Shown here piece by piece: positions 29,166-38,421 of a stretch of 64,000 nucleotides of DNA; position 1 is the first letter of the stretch; each line of letters starts with the position of its first letter. The notes beneath the pieces are model-generated. The model saw only the letters and a program-made list of their open reading frames with translations. It made no database searches and was not told where the DNA came from. Position numbers and translations under genes: made by a program. Source of the DNA: an uncultured Acetatifactor sp. (GTDB lineage Bacteria > Bacillota > Clostridia > Lachnospirales > Lachnospiraceae); contig CATKXX010000010.1 of NCBI GenBank assembly GCA_949840935.1, positions 1 through 64,000 on the forward strand, read 5' to 3'.

Positions 29166-29717
29166 TTACTTTCTCAGGCTGTCAATGCCGCCCCAATTCC
29201 TGTCCCGCTCCGCCAGGATCAGCTCCATGCCCTCCGGTATGGGCCACTCTATGCCGATGGCGGGATCGTCATAACGGATCCCTCCCTCATCGTTGGGATG
29301 ATAGTAATCCGTAACCTTATAACAGAATTCCGCGTAGTCGGACAGCACCAGAAAGCCATGGGCAAAGTTTTTGGGGATAAAGAGCTGCTTCTTGTTCTCC
29401 TCCGACAGAATCACGCCGAACCACTTGCCGTAGGTGCCGGATCCCTCCCTGATATCCACCACCACGTCAAATACCTCTCCCCGGATCACGCGCACCAGCT
29501 TGTCCTGGGGAAATTCCTTCTGGAAATGCAGCCCCCTCAGCACCCCCTTCCTGGAAGCCGACTGGTTATCCTGCACAAATACCTCCGGAATCCCTGCGGC
29601 CTTAAAGTCCTCATACTGATAGGATTCAAAAAAGTAACCCCTCTCATCCCCGTGTACCTCGGGCGTGATCACCTTCAGGCCCTCAATCCCGCAAGTCTCC
29701 ACCTTAATCTTTCCCAT
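29166..29717 (-). CDS. rfbC: dTDP-4-dehydrorhamnose 3,5-epimerase
   Basis: DERGYFFESYQYEDF, RGLHFQKEFPQDKLVRVIRGEVFDVVVDIR, FIPKNFAHGFLVLSD. Confidence 0.96.
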   Translation of the reverse strand: MGKIKVETCGIEGLKVITPEVHGDERGYFFESYQYEDFKAAGIPEVFVQDNQSASRKGVLRGLHFQKEFPQDKLVRVIRGEVFDVVVDIREGSGTYGKWFGVILSEENKKQLFIPKNFAHGFLVLSDYAEFCYKVTDYYHPNDEGGIRYDDPAIGIEWPIPEGMELILAERDRNWGGIDSLRK

Positions 29718-29732
29718 TGTTCTTCCTCTCCT

Positions 29733-31064
29733 TTAAAAATAGCTTATATTCATATCCACATTTCCCTCTATGCCGTCCACTGCACCCTTGGAGGTATACT
29801 GCCACATCTGGTAATGCCCCTGATAGAGCGGTGCGCTTCTGTACTCCGCCAGCCAGATGCAATAGTCCTCCAGCCTGTCCGTATGAAGATTATTATTATA
29901 CCAGTTGCGGCTGGCATATACCCCGGCATTGTACCCGGCGTTCTCTATGGTGCGGCAGAAAGCCTCGCAGACCAGCGTCCTGGTCTCGGGATCCAGCCCG
30001 TCAGCCCTTCCGTTTCCTCCCGCGCCCTCCGTATCGATGAAAATGGGATAACTGACATTGTAGCTGCGGATCAGCTCCAGCACGGCGGACGCTTCCTCCA
30101 CCGCCTCCACCTCATTGACCGCCTGGGTAAAGAAATAAATCCCTGTGGGAATACCGCTGGAAGCCGCCCCCTTCATATTCGCCTCAAAAAAGGGATCCTC
30201 CACCAGGCTTCCCGTCACAGACCCGCGGTAGCCGGCACGGATGATGGCAAATTCTATCCCTGCACCCTTCACCCTGTCCCAGTCAATCTCCTTGTTCCAC
30301 TTGGAGACATCAATGCCCAGATGAGAGTTGCCGGAGGTCGCCTGGAAGCTTTTGATCTCACTCCTGTCCGCATCCGCCGCCGCTTCCGCCACAGCCGTAT
30401 CCTCCGCTTCCGCGTCGATCTCCTCCTCCGTTTTGATCAGCAGAGATATGTCGTCAATGGCCACATACTCCACCTTATCCTTCACATGGACACGGGTCTC
30501 ATTGGCAGGAACCTTGTAGCCCGCTATGGGAAGCAGCTCTACATAGTACTCCCCGGAGTCCAGATCCCCGATATAAATGATCCCGTCCCTGTCCAGATCC
30601 TTATACTCCCCCATGTCCTTCAGCGACACATAGAAGCTCTCCCCTGTCACCGGTTTCCCCTCATTGTCCACGATCTGGATCCTGAGATCCTTCTCCACCG
30701 AAGTGACCATCAGGGACAGGCGGTTGCTCTGATCCCGGGCCGCCTCTAAAATGGGGTTTATCTCCGGGTCAAAGAAAGTCTCGTCCTCCAGGAACGCGGA
30801 CAGGCTGCTGCCGATCTGCCCCGGGGAGGCCCCTTCCCGGGAGCCTCCTTCCCCATCGTCCGGAGCAGCGCCGTCCAGATCCCCCTTTTCCCCGCTGTCT
30901 GCCAGGGGAGGCCCCTCCTGGGAAGCCTGCTCCCCGCTGTCCTGGGAGGGCCCCCTCTGAGGCCTGCCCCCACGATCCATATTATTCCACATCACCAGGG
31001 CGGAAACCAGGAGGATCATCACCAGAGAGCCCAGAATCGTCCATTTCCTCAGCCTAGAGTCCAT
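29733..31064 (-). CDS. membrane-anchored GH25 muramidase with beta-domain
   Basis: N-terminal TM, low-complexity linker, [69 protein letters not shown]. Confidence 0.9.
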   Translation of the reverse strand: MDSRLRKWTILGSLVMILLVSALVMWNNMDRGGRPQRGPSQDSGEQASQEGPPLADSGEKGDLDGAAPDDGEGGSREGASPGQIGSSLSAFLEDETFFDPEINPILEAARDQSNRLSLMVTSVEKDLRIQIVDNEGKPVTGESFYVSLKDMGEYKDLDRDGIIYIGDLDSGEYYVELLPIAGYKVPANETRVHVKDKVEYVAIDDISLLIKTEEEIDAEAEDTAVAEAAADADRSEIKSFQATSGNSHLGIDVSKWNKEIDWDRVKGAGIEFAIIRAGYRGSVTGSLVEDPFFEANMKGAASSGIPTGIYFFTQAVNEVEAVEEASAVLELIRSYNVSYPIFIDTEGAGGNGRADGLDPETRTLVCEAFCRTIENAGYNAGVYASRNWYNNNLHTDRLEDYCIWLAEYRSAPLYQGHYQMWQYTSKGAVDGIEGNVDMNISYF

Positions 31065-31923
31065 TTGCTACCTCTACCATGTATTTCCCGTAATTCGTTT
31101 TCATCAGGGGCTCCGCCAGCTTCAGAAGCTGTTCCTTGTCAATAAATCCCCTCTTATACGCAATTTCCTCAATGCAGGAGATATACAGCCCCTGCCTCTT
31201 CTGGAATGCCGCCACAAAGTCGCAGGCATCCAGCAGGGCGTCGTGGTTCCCCGTATCCAGCCATGCAAAGCCCCTTCCCAGGGTCTCCACATGAAGCGTC
31301 CCCCTGGTGAGGTACTCATTGTTCACGCTGGTGATCTCAATCTCGCCCCTGGCAGAGGGTTTTACGTTTTTCGCGATCTCCACCACATCATTGTCATAAA
31401 AGTACAGTCCCGGCACCGCATAATTACTCCTGGGCTTTTCCGGCTTTTCCTCGATGGAAAGCGCCCTGCCGTTCTCGTCAAACTCCACCACCCCGTACTC
31501 TCTGGGGTCACGGACGTAGTACCCGAAAATGGTAGCACCCTTTTCCCTTGCCGCCACTTCCCGGAGCACCCTGGAAAAGCTCTGCCCATAGAAAATATTA
31601 TCCCCCAGCACCAGCGCCACCCTGTCATTCCCGATAAAACTCTCCCCGATCAGGAACGCGTCCGCCAGCCCCCTGGGAGACTCCTGCACCGCATAGGAAA
31701 AATCCATCCCCAGCTGATGTCCGTCCCCCAAAAGCTCCTCAAACACAGGCAGATCCCTGGGTGTGGAAATGATCAGCACTTCCCGGATTCCCGCCAGCAT
31801 CAATGTCGAGAGCGGATAATAGATCATCGGTTTGTCATATACCGGCATGATCTGCTTGGACACCGCCTTTGTGAGAGGATACAGCCTGGTTCCCGACCCG
31901 CCCGCTAATATAATACCCTTCAT
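31054..31923 (-). CDS. rfbA: glucose-1-phosphate thymidylyltransferase
   Basis: [52 protein letters not shown]. Confidence 0.98.
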   Translation of the reverse strand: MKGIILAGGSGTRLYPLTKAVSKQIMPVYDKPMIYYPLSTLMLAGIREVLIISTPRDLPVFEELLGDGHQLGMDFSYAVQESPRGLADAFLIGESFIGNDRVALVLGDNIFYGQSFSRVLREVAAREKGATIFGYYVRDPREYGVVEFDENGRALSIEEKPEKPRSNYAVPGLYFYDNDVVEIAKNVKPSARGEIEITSVNNEYLTRGTLHVETLGRGFAWLDTGNHDALLDACDFVAAFQKRQGLYISCIEEIAYKRGFIDKEQLLKLAEPLMKTNYGKYMVEVANGL

Positions 31924-32011
31924 AGATTACATTCTCCTTCCCCAGTGCTTCTTTGTTCTCTGCACACTGAATGGGAACGACGTCCATCGTTCCCATTGTC
32001 CCGGTTCTTTT

Positions 32012-33094
32012 TTACTTTTCGTACATTTCCTGATAATACTTCTGGTAATCCCCGCTGGTCACATTCTTCATCCACTCCTCATGCTCAAAGAACCACTGGA
32101 TTGTCTTTCGGATGCCCTCCTTAAACATGGTTTCGGGCTCCCATCCAATCTCACTCTTAATCTTGTCAGGAGCGATGGCATACCTGCGGTCGTGGCCCTT
32201 CCTGTCCTCCACATAGGTGATCAGATTCTCCGTCACCATTGCCTTCCTGGGATCCGTATCCGGCAGCATCTCCCGGAGTGTCTCCAGGATGATATGGATG
32301 ATCTCGATATTCTGTTTCTCATTGTGTCCGCCGATATTGTACGTTTCAAACAGCCGCCCCTGCTCCTGAACCATATCGATTGCCTTCGCATGATCCTCCA
32401 CAAACAGCCAGTCCCGGACATTCTTCCCGTCCCCATAGACAGGCAGCTTCTTTCCCTGGAGGGCATTGTTGATGATCAGGGGAATCAGCTTCTCAGGGAA
32501 CTGATAAGGGCCGTAATTGTTAGAACAGTTCGTGATATTGGCAGGGAAATGATACGTATCCATATATGCCTTCACCAGCATGTCCGAGCCGGCCTTGCTG
32601 GCCGAGTAAGGGCTGTGGGGGGCATAGGGCGTAGTCTCATAGAAAAAGGCGTTATCGTCATCGGGCAGCGAGCCGTACACCTCGTCCGTGGATACGTGGA
32701 GGAATTTCTTTCCCTCCTTATAGCCTCCCCCGGGCAGCTCCCAGGCAGCCTTTGCACAGTTCAGCATCACTGCGGTTCCCAGCACATTGGTCTGCACAAA
32801 GACTTCCGGGTTTTTGATGCTTCTGTCCACATGGCTCTCCGCGGCGAAATGCACCACTCTGTCGATATCGTTCTCCCGGAAAATTTTCGCAACCGCCTCC
32901 TTGTCACAGATGTCCGCCTTCACAAAGGTATAGTTGGGCCTGTCCGCAATATCCGTCAGGTTCTCCAGATTCCCCGCGTAGGTCAGGGCATCCAGGTTAA
33001 TGATGCGTATCTCATCCCCATATTTCCGAAACATATAATGAATATAATTAGAGCCGATAAATCCCGCTCCTCCTGTTACCAGATAGGTTCTCAT
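32012..33094 (-). CDS. rfbB: dTDP-glucose 4,6-dehydratase
   Basis: TGGAGFIGSNYIHY, HFAAESHVDRSI, YSASKAGSDMLVKAY. Confidence 0.98.
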   Translation of the reverse strand: MRTYLVTGGAGFIGSNYIHYMFRKYGDEIRIINLDALTYAGNLENLTDIADRPNYTFVKADICDKEAVAKIFRENDIDRVVHFAAESHVDRSIKNPEVFVQTNVLGTAVMLNCAKAAWELPGGGYKEGKKFLHVSTDEVYGSLPDDDNAFFYETTPYAPHSPYSASKAGSDMLVKAYMDTYHFPANITNCSNNYGPYQFPEKLIPLIINNALQGKKLPVYGDGKNVRDWLFVEDHAKAIDMVQEQGRLFETYNIGGHNEKQNIEIIHIILETLREMLPDTDPRKAMVTENLITYVEDRKGHDRRYAIAPDKIKSEIGWEPETMFKEGIRKTIQWFFEHEEWMKNVTSGDYQKYYQEMYEK

Positions 33095-33228
33095 ATCCTC
33101 TCTCCTTCCTTATTCTGCAGCCGTCGGGGCCCGCGATCATAATCCGCCTGTGTCCTCTGGGCTGCATGGCCCGGACAGTATTATTTTACCATACCGCGGC
33201 CCCTGGTGGCTACCTGTTTTTTATCCAC

Positions 33229-36138
33229 TTAATAGCCCAGATAGCTCAGATTCATATCCACCTTCCCCTTAATGCCGCTTACGCTCCCGGTGGACTTATA
33301 CTGCCACAGGTCGTATCTGCCGGTGTAGGTGGGAGACGCCGCGTACTGGGCCAGCCATATCTTATAGCTTCCCAGCTCGCCTGCATTCAGCTTGCCTGTG
33401 AGCCACGTCTTATTCGCATAAATACCCGCCGTATATCCCGCACCCTGTATGGTCTCACAGAAGGCCCTGCATACGGCCGTCCTGGTAGCCCTGTCAATGG
33501 AATCCGCACGTCCGCCGCTGGGCTCCACATCCAAAAACACCGGATAGGAAATCTTGTATCCCTTTATCTGTTCCAATACCATGGAGGCCTCCTCCACCGC
33601 CTCCACCTCATCCACTGCCTGTGTGAAGAAATAGACGCCCACCTTTAAACCTGCTGCCGTAGCTCCCTGGATATTGGCGGTAAATTTGGGGTCTTCAATC
33701 AGTTTACCCTGGGAGGAGCCCCTGTAACCACATCTTATGATCACATAGGAGACGCCGGAATTACTCACCGCGTTCCAGTCGATATTCCCGTTCCACTTGG
33801 ACACGTCAATTCCCATGTCTCCCGAGCCGGTCACCAGAGTGCCGTCACTGGCAAAGTTATATCTTGCCCCCTGGATCACCTGTTCCCCCGTCACCATCTC
33901 ACCGGCGGCGTTAAAGTAGTAAACCTTCCCGTTCAGGGTCTGCCACCCGGAATATTTGGCGTTCCCCTTCACAAAAAAGCTCTCCGCCGTGTAATAGTCC
34001 GCATAGACGGCCTCCCTGTAGGCGCCGTTCTCCAATACATACAGCTGATTGCCGTCCGCATCCTTCAGCTTTGTAATCCGATCCTCCCTGGGGTGGCTCT
34101 TTACCGTCACCGTAAGGCTGGCGGACACTGTCTGCCCGTTCTCCGTATAGCTTACCGTGACAGCCGTACTGCCCTCATTGCCCCCGGTGACAGTCACCGC
34201 CGTGCCCGACACAGAAACCGCGGCGACATTGGAATCCGCCGATACTGCGGACACCGTAGGCGCCGCCGTGGCAGCCCCCGAAAGTGTGGCATTGACCGTA
34301 ACCGCGGCAGTGGAAAAGACTGTCACATCCGTCTTGTCCAGCGTGATCCCCTGCAATGTGAGAGGCGGATTTGGCCCGGAAACCGTAGTCATGGTTTCCA
34401 TGACCCCAGTGGGCGCCCCTGCCGAAACCAGTGTGGCCGGATCGGGAATGGCGCTCCTGGAGACCTCATTATAGGTGGCGTCTATCACCTTGCTTTCCAC
34501 CCACTCCACCGTATCCGGCAGGGAAGATTCCACCACAGTGACATTCTGCTTGGTGTCCTCCTTGGCCGCATTGACCTCGGACTCCTTTTTGATCTCGTTG
34601 GACACATCTACCTTTTTATAATCAATGTCCTTTTTAACCTCTACCTTCTGGGAATCCCCGGGTATCATGTAATCGCTGTATTTCTCATCCGAGAGCGCCT
34701 CCATGACCACCGTGTAGGATCCGGGAGTGATATCCTTTTTATAGATGATCCCGTCCATATCGTCATCGGACCAGACTACGCTCTTGCCGTCGGGGCCGGT
34801 GACAGTCACCACAAAGGGGACGTTGGAGATCAGCTTGCCGTTGGCCTGGTTGATAAATTTAATCTTCAAGTCCTTCTGCACGGAAGTCAGGTTCAGCGTA
34901 ACCGTGATGTTCCTTCCGTATTCCGCCTCCTGGTATTCCCTGGGAGGCTCCACCACCTGATCCTGAACCGTCTCCAATGCCGCTATGCGGGCAAGCTCCG
35001 CGTCAGCCACTGCCAGAAGCCCCTCACCGCCGATCGTATGGATGCCGTCCAGCTGGCTGCCCACACCGGCAAAGTCCGCCACCTGATTGTCCACAATCCT
35101 GGAGCTGATGTAGAGCCCCCCTGTCACCAGCGCCAGCACAAGCACCGCCACACCTGTACCCAGGATCACCCTGTCAATGCCGCTCATGGAACCCGCGCCC
35201 TGCTGCAGCTTATACAGGAAACCTCCGGAAGGACGCTTCTTCCCCTTCGGCGCCCTGGGGCGGCGTCTCTCCTCAAGCCGGCCTTCCTTATAATAATCAG
35301 GCCCCGCTTCCGCGGCATATCCCTCCTCCGGGCTGCTTTCCGCTTCCATGCTATATCCTTCACCCGGGTAATCCTCTGTCTCTGCGACGTATTCCTCCTC
35401 TGGATAAAGCCCGGCCGCTTCTAAGCTGTATTCTTCCTCTGGATAGTTTCCCGCTGCTTCGCCGTACTCCTCCTCCGGGCTGCTTCCTGCTTCTATCCCA
35501 TATCCATCACCCGGATAGCCTTCCGCTTCCGCAGCATATTCTTCGCCAGGGTAGCCTTCCGCTTCCGCAGCATATTCTTCACCAGGGTAGCCTTCCGCTT
35601 CCGCAGCATATTCTTCGCCAGGGTAGCCTTCCGCTTCCGCAGCATATTCTTCGCCAGGGTAGCCTTCCGCTTCCGCAGCATATTCTTCATCAGGATAGTT
35701 TTCCGCTTCCACGGCATATTCTTCGCCGGGATATCCCCCGGCTGCTTCAACGTACTCCTCCTCCGGGCTGCTTTCGGCTACTGCGCCATATTCCTCCTCC
35801 AGGTAATCTTCCGCTTCCGCAGCATATTCTCCTCCAGGGTAGTTTTCCGCTTCTATAACGTATTCTTCACCTGAATATCCCCCGGCCGCTTCAACGTACT
35901 CCTCCTCCGGGCTGCTTCCTGCTTCTATTCCATATCCATCCTCCGGATGATCCTCCGCTTCCGCGCCATATGCTTCTATACCGTATTCCCCGCCAGGATA
36001 ATTTTCCGCCTCATCAAAGTACTCCGGTTCTTCCCCACCATATTCCTCGTAATCGGAGCCGTCCCAGTCATAATCGTTCTCGTCATAGTCCTTCCAGCCT
36101 TCCACCGGCTTCTTCGTATGGTTGAACAATTTCTTCAT
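33229..36138 (-). CDS. large GH25 muramidase with repetitive acidic Tyr-rich N-terminal tail, TM, beta-domain, Ig-like domain and choline/cell-wall-binding-like repeats
   Basis: C-terminal [35 protein letters not shown]25; TM VILGTGVAVLVLALVTGGLYI; GWQTLNGKVYYFNAAGEMVTG repeat; EEYAAEAEGYPG tandem repeats. Confidence 0.9.
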   Translation of the reverse strand: MKKLFNHTKKPVEGWKDYDENDYDWDGSDYEEYGGEEPEYFDEAENYPGGEYGIEAYGAEAEDHPEDGYGIEAGSSPEEEYVEAAGGYSGEEYVIEAENYPGGEYAAEAEDYLEEEYGAVAESSPEEEYVEAAGGYPGEEYAVEAENYPDEEYAAEAEGYPGEEYAAEAEGYPGEEYAAEAEGYPGEEYAAEAEGYPGEEYAAEAEGYPGDGYGIEAGSSPEEEYGEAAGNYPEEEYSLEAAGLYPEEEYVAETEDYPGEGYSMEAESSPEEGYAAEAGPDYYKEGRLEERRRPRAPKGKKRPSGGFLYKLQQGAGSMSGIDRVILGTGVAVLVLALVTGGLYISSRIVDNQVADFAGVGSQLDGIHTIGGEGLLAVADAELARIAALETVQDQVVEPPREYQEAEYGRNITVTLNLTSVQKDLKIKFINQANGKLISNVPFVVTVTGPDGKSVVWSDDDMDGIIYKKDITPGSYTVVMEALSDEKYSDYMIPGDSQKVEVKKDIDYKKVDVSNEIKKESEVNAAKEDTKQNVTVVESSLPDTVEWVESKVIDATYNEVSRSAIPDPATLVSAGAPTGVMETMTTVSGPNPPLTLQGITLDKTDVTVFSTAAVTVNATLSGAATAAPTVSAVSADSNVAAVSVSGTAVTVTGGNEGSTAVTVSYTENGQTVSASLTVTVKSHPREDRITKLKDADGNQLYVLENGAYREAVYADYYTAESFFVKGNAKYSGWQTLNGKVYYFNAAGEMVTGEQVIQGARYNFASDGTLVTGSGDMGIDVSKWNGNIDWNAVSNSGVSYVIIRCGYRGSSQGKLIEDPKFTANIQGATAAGLKVGVYFFTQAVDEVEAVEEASMVLEQIKGYKISYPVFLDVEPSGGRADSIDRATRTAVCRAFCETIQGAGYTAGIYANKTWLTGKLNAGELGSYKIWLAQYAASPTYTGRYDLWQYKSTGSVSGIKGKVDMNLSYLGY
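35521..35700 (-). repeat. five near-identical 36-bp in-frame tandem repeats (12 aa: EEYAAEAEGYPG type)
   Basis: ttccgcttccgcagcatattcttcgccagggtagcc repeated at 36-bp steps; degenerate flanking units over about 35320-35990. Confidence 0.9.
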
Positions 36139-36259
36139 TTTCCGTACCCTTTCTGATTATCGTTCCCCTGTAAAAATCTGCCCTGAATTTAACAATTCCG
36201 TAACATTATATCATTGCGGACCTGGCACTTCAAGCTAATCTGCCATTTCTTTATAATTT

Positions 36260-36295
36260 CTTCAACATTTCTTAAATCTTCTTAAACTGTCTTAA
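36260..36295. promoter_or_regulatory. phased CTTAA direct repeats in a divergent intergenic region
   Basis: CTTAA at 36271, 36281 and 36291 (10-bp steps), CTTCAA at 36260; minus-strand TATAAT at 36205-36210. Confidence 0.45.
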
Positions 36296-36442
36296 TATTG
36301 TGGACTTTCAATCCACATAATAGTAAAATAGCAATAGCTGCATGAGTACCCCGCAGCATTCGCCAGGCCAACATGGTTGGCTTTATACTCGTGCAGGCAC
36401 GGCATTTGGCTCATTGCTCGCGGAAATGAAACGGAGTACAGG

Positions 36443-37594
36443 ATGAAGAAAGAAATAGAAGAAAATAAACACAATATACCGGATATCGAAATCATAGACC
36501 TGGAGGAGGACGAACTGTCCGATGAGGGCCCTGCCGATAACAGAGAGGGCTATGGGGATCAGCCTCCCGCTTCCGGGCCGCCGAAAGAGAGAAGACGCTT
36601 TCCCCGCATCAATATGCATATCGTTCTGCTCCTTGTTTTCGTGGTTTTTGTGTGCGGGATTGCCTATAAGGTCATGAATTTCGGTGAGTTTATCGATTTG
36701 GATGAAATTTTCAGAGACGGAAAGGGCACCTACGATGATACCCTGGATGAAATCCTCCCCCTGCTGGACGCCGACGGTAAGCGTGTGGACACCAGCTACG
36801 AGGACGGGCTTACCATTGTAGCCTTTGGAAACGCCCCCTTTGCGGACGACAGGGATTCCGAGGATAATCTGGCAAATATGATCTCGGAAATGACAGGGGC
36901 CACCGTGTACAACTGTTCCATCAGCGGCAGCTACTTGGCTTCCCAACGCCCCATCATCGACACCGCAGGATCTCCCATGGATATGTATACCTTCTACTGG
37001 CTGTCCATCCTTGCCACCGGAAACGATATCATGCTCAGCTATGATGAGGCAAAAGAAACATTGGGTGAAGATCTTCCCCCCGAGACGGACGAGGTTCTCA
37101 ACACCCTGACCACCCTGGACTTTAATACAGTGGATGTGATCGTAGTCCTGTACGACGCCACAGACTACCTGCTGGGACACCAGATGTACAGCGACCAGAA
37201 TTCCACCGATATAGAACAGTTTACAGGCAACCTGGAGGCCGGGATCGGTATGTTCCAGAGCGTATACCCGCATATCCGCATTATTGTACTGTCGCCCCCC
37301 TATGCATTTTCCGACCAGCTCGATGAGAAGGGAAACTACATCAGCAGTGATATCGCCAGGTATGGCCAGGACGTCCTTTCCACTTACGTCATCAAAGAAT
37401 ACAGCTCCTGTGTGACCAGAAGCGTCTCCTTTGTCGATAACCTCTACGGCACGATCACAGAGGACAACGCCCATAAATACCTGATCGACAATCTGCACCT
37501 GAACGCCGACGGCCGCAGGGAGATTGCCAAACGCTTTGTATACGCCCTGAATTACTACAATCAGGAAGGCCAGAATGAGGCCGGAGACAAATGA
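36443..37594 (+). CDS. membrane-anchored SGNH-fold protein with degenerate catalytic blocks
   Basis: Start MKKEIEEN; TM IVLLLVFVVFVCGIAYKV; VAFGNAPFADD at the GDS block; VIVVLYDATDYLLG at block III; DNLHLNADGRR at block V. Confidence 0.7.
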   Translation: MKKEIEENKHNIPDIEIIDLEEDELSDEGPADNREGYGDQPPASGPPKERRRFPRINMHIVLLLVFVVFVCGIAYKVMNFGEFIDLDEIFRDGKGTYDDTLDEILPLLDADGKRVDTSYEDGLTIVAFGNAPFADDRDSEDNLANMISEMTGATVYNCSISGSYLASQRPIIDTAGSPMDMYTFYWLSILATGNDIMLSYDEAKETLGEDLPPETDEVLNTLTTLDFNTVDVIVVLYDATDYLLGHQMYSDQNSTDIEQFTGNLEAGIGMFQSVYPHIRIIVLSPPYAFSDQLDEKGNYISSDIARYGQDVLSTYVIKEYSSCVTRSVSFVDNLYGTITEDNAHKYLIDNLHLNADGRREIAKRFVYALNYYNQEGQNEAGDK

Positions 37595-37609
37595 TCGTCT
37601 CCGGCCTCT
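37577..37609. terminator. stem-loop between convergent genes, overlapping the stop codon of the SGNH gene
   Basis: GAGGCCGGAGAC ... GTCTCCGGCCTC near-perfect 12-bp inverted repeat. Confidence 0.55.
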
Positions 37610-37619
37610 GCCGTTTCTC

Positions 37620-38408
37620 TCAGTATTTCAGGTCAAAATCCCTGTCCCGGTAAATGACGTATCCGTCCGTCCGCAGAAAAACCTCCCAGTTATACTCTGA
37701 GGTTTTTCCAATGACTTCCTTCTCCTCCGGCAGAATAATGTAATGGCAGCCTTCCTCCTTCGCAAGAGGCGCCAGTCGGCTTAAGTCAATGACTTCCTTC
37801 TCCATCTCGTCGGGAAGACCTGCCCATCTGTTCCAGCGTTCCACCGTCATCTCCCGGCCAAAGGGCATACATATGGTGGGCTCATACTGCCGCACATACT
37901 GCACCAGCTCCAGCGGGAACGCCGCCTGCACCTCCCTGCCCGGCTCCAGGATGGCGTCACAGATATGCACTACACTGTCCGGCACATGGTATAAATTCTC
38001 CGCCCGCTGAAAGAACGGATTTTTGTAAATAAAACTGCCGGAGACCACAATCCCTGCCGCAGCGGCCAGCGCAAAAACAGTTTTCCGCCGGCCGGTAAGC
38101 CTGCCGTAAAGCGTGGCGGCGGCATAAGCCGTGGTCACCGTTATGGGAAGCAGCCACAGGATCCGGTAATAAATCTCATCCCCCACCAGATGATACAGCC
38201 CCCTGGCAAACAACGGGTTAAAGAACAAAAGCAGCAGAATCACCGGCACGATGACCAGCAAAATCCTCGCATATTTCCTTTGTTCCCTCACCCACAGATA
38301 GGCCAGCGATATCAGATACAGGATTACGATCAGCCCGGTGCCCATATATTCCCGAAAAAGCTCTGTCACAATATTCCACATAGGTTCCTCCTGCCAGCGC
38401 CCTGTCAC
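37620..38408 (-). CDS. membrane protein, unknown
   Basis: 262 aa, three to four N-terminal TMs, soluble C-terminal domain; RBS/operon context. Confidence 0.65.
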   Translation of the reverse strand: MTGRWQEEPMWNIVTELFREYMGTGLIVILYLISLAYLWVREQRKYARILLVIVPVILLLLFFNPLFARGLYHLVGDEIYYRILWLLPITVTTAYAAATLYGRLTGRRKTVFALAAAAGIVVSGSFIYKNPFFQRAENLYHVPDSVVHICDAILEPGREVQAAFPLELVQYVRQYEPTICMPFGREMTVERWNRWAGLPDEMEKEVIDLSRLAPLAKEEGCHYIILPEEKEVIGKTSEYNWEVFLRTDGYVIYRDRDFDLKY

Positions 38409-38421
38409 AAAAAGCAGGGTA

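Noticed and set aside
28599-30749. 716-aa plus-strand ORF
   Set aside because: Antisense shadow ORF over clear minus-strand genes (permease, rfbC, GH25); low-plausibility His/Pro/Arg-rich composition
35521-35700. 36-bp repeats considered as a CRISPR array
   Set aside because: Contiguous units with no spacers, in frame with a 12-aa protein repeat; no cas genes seen
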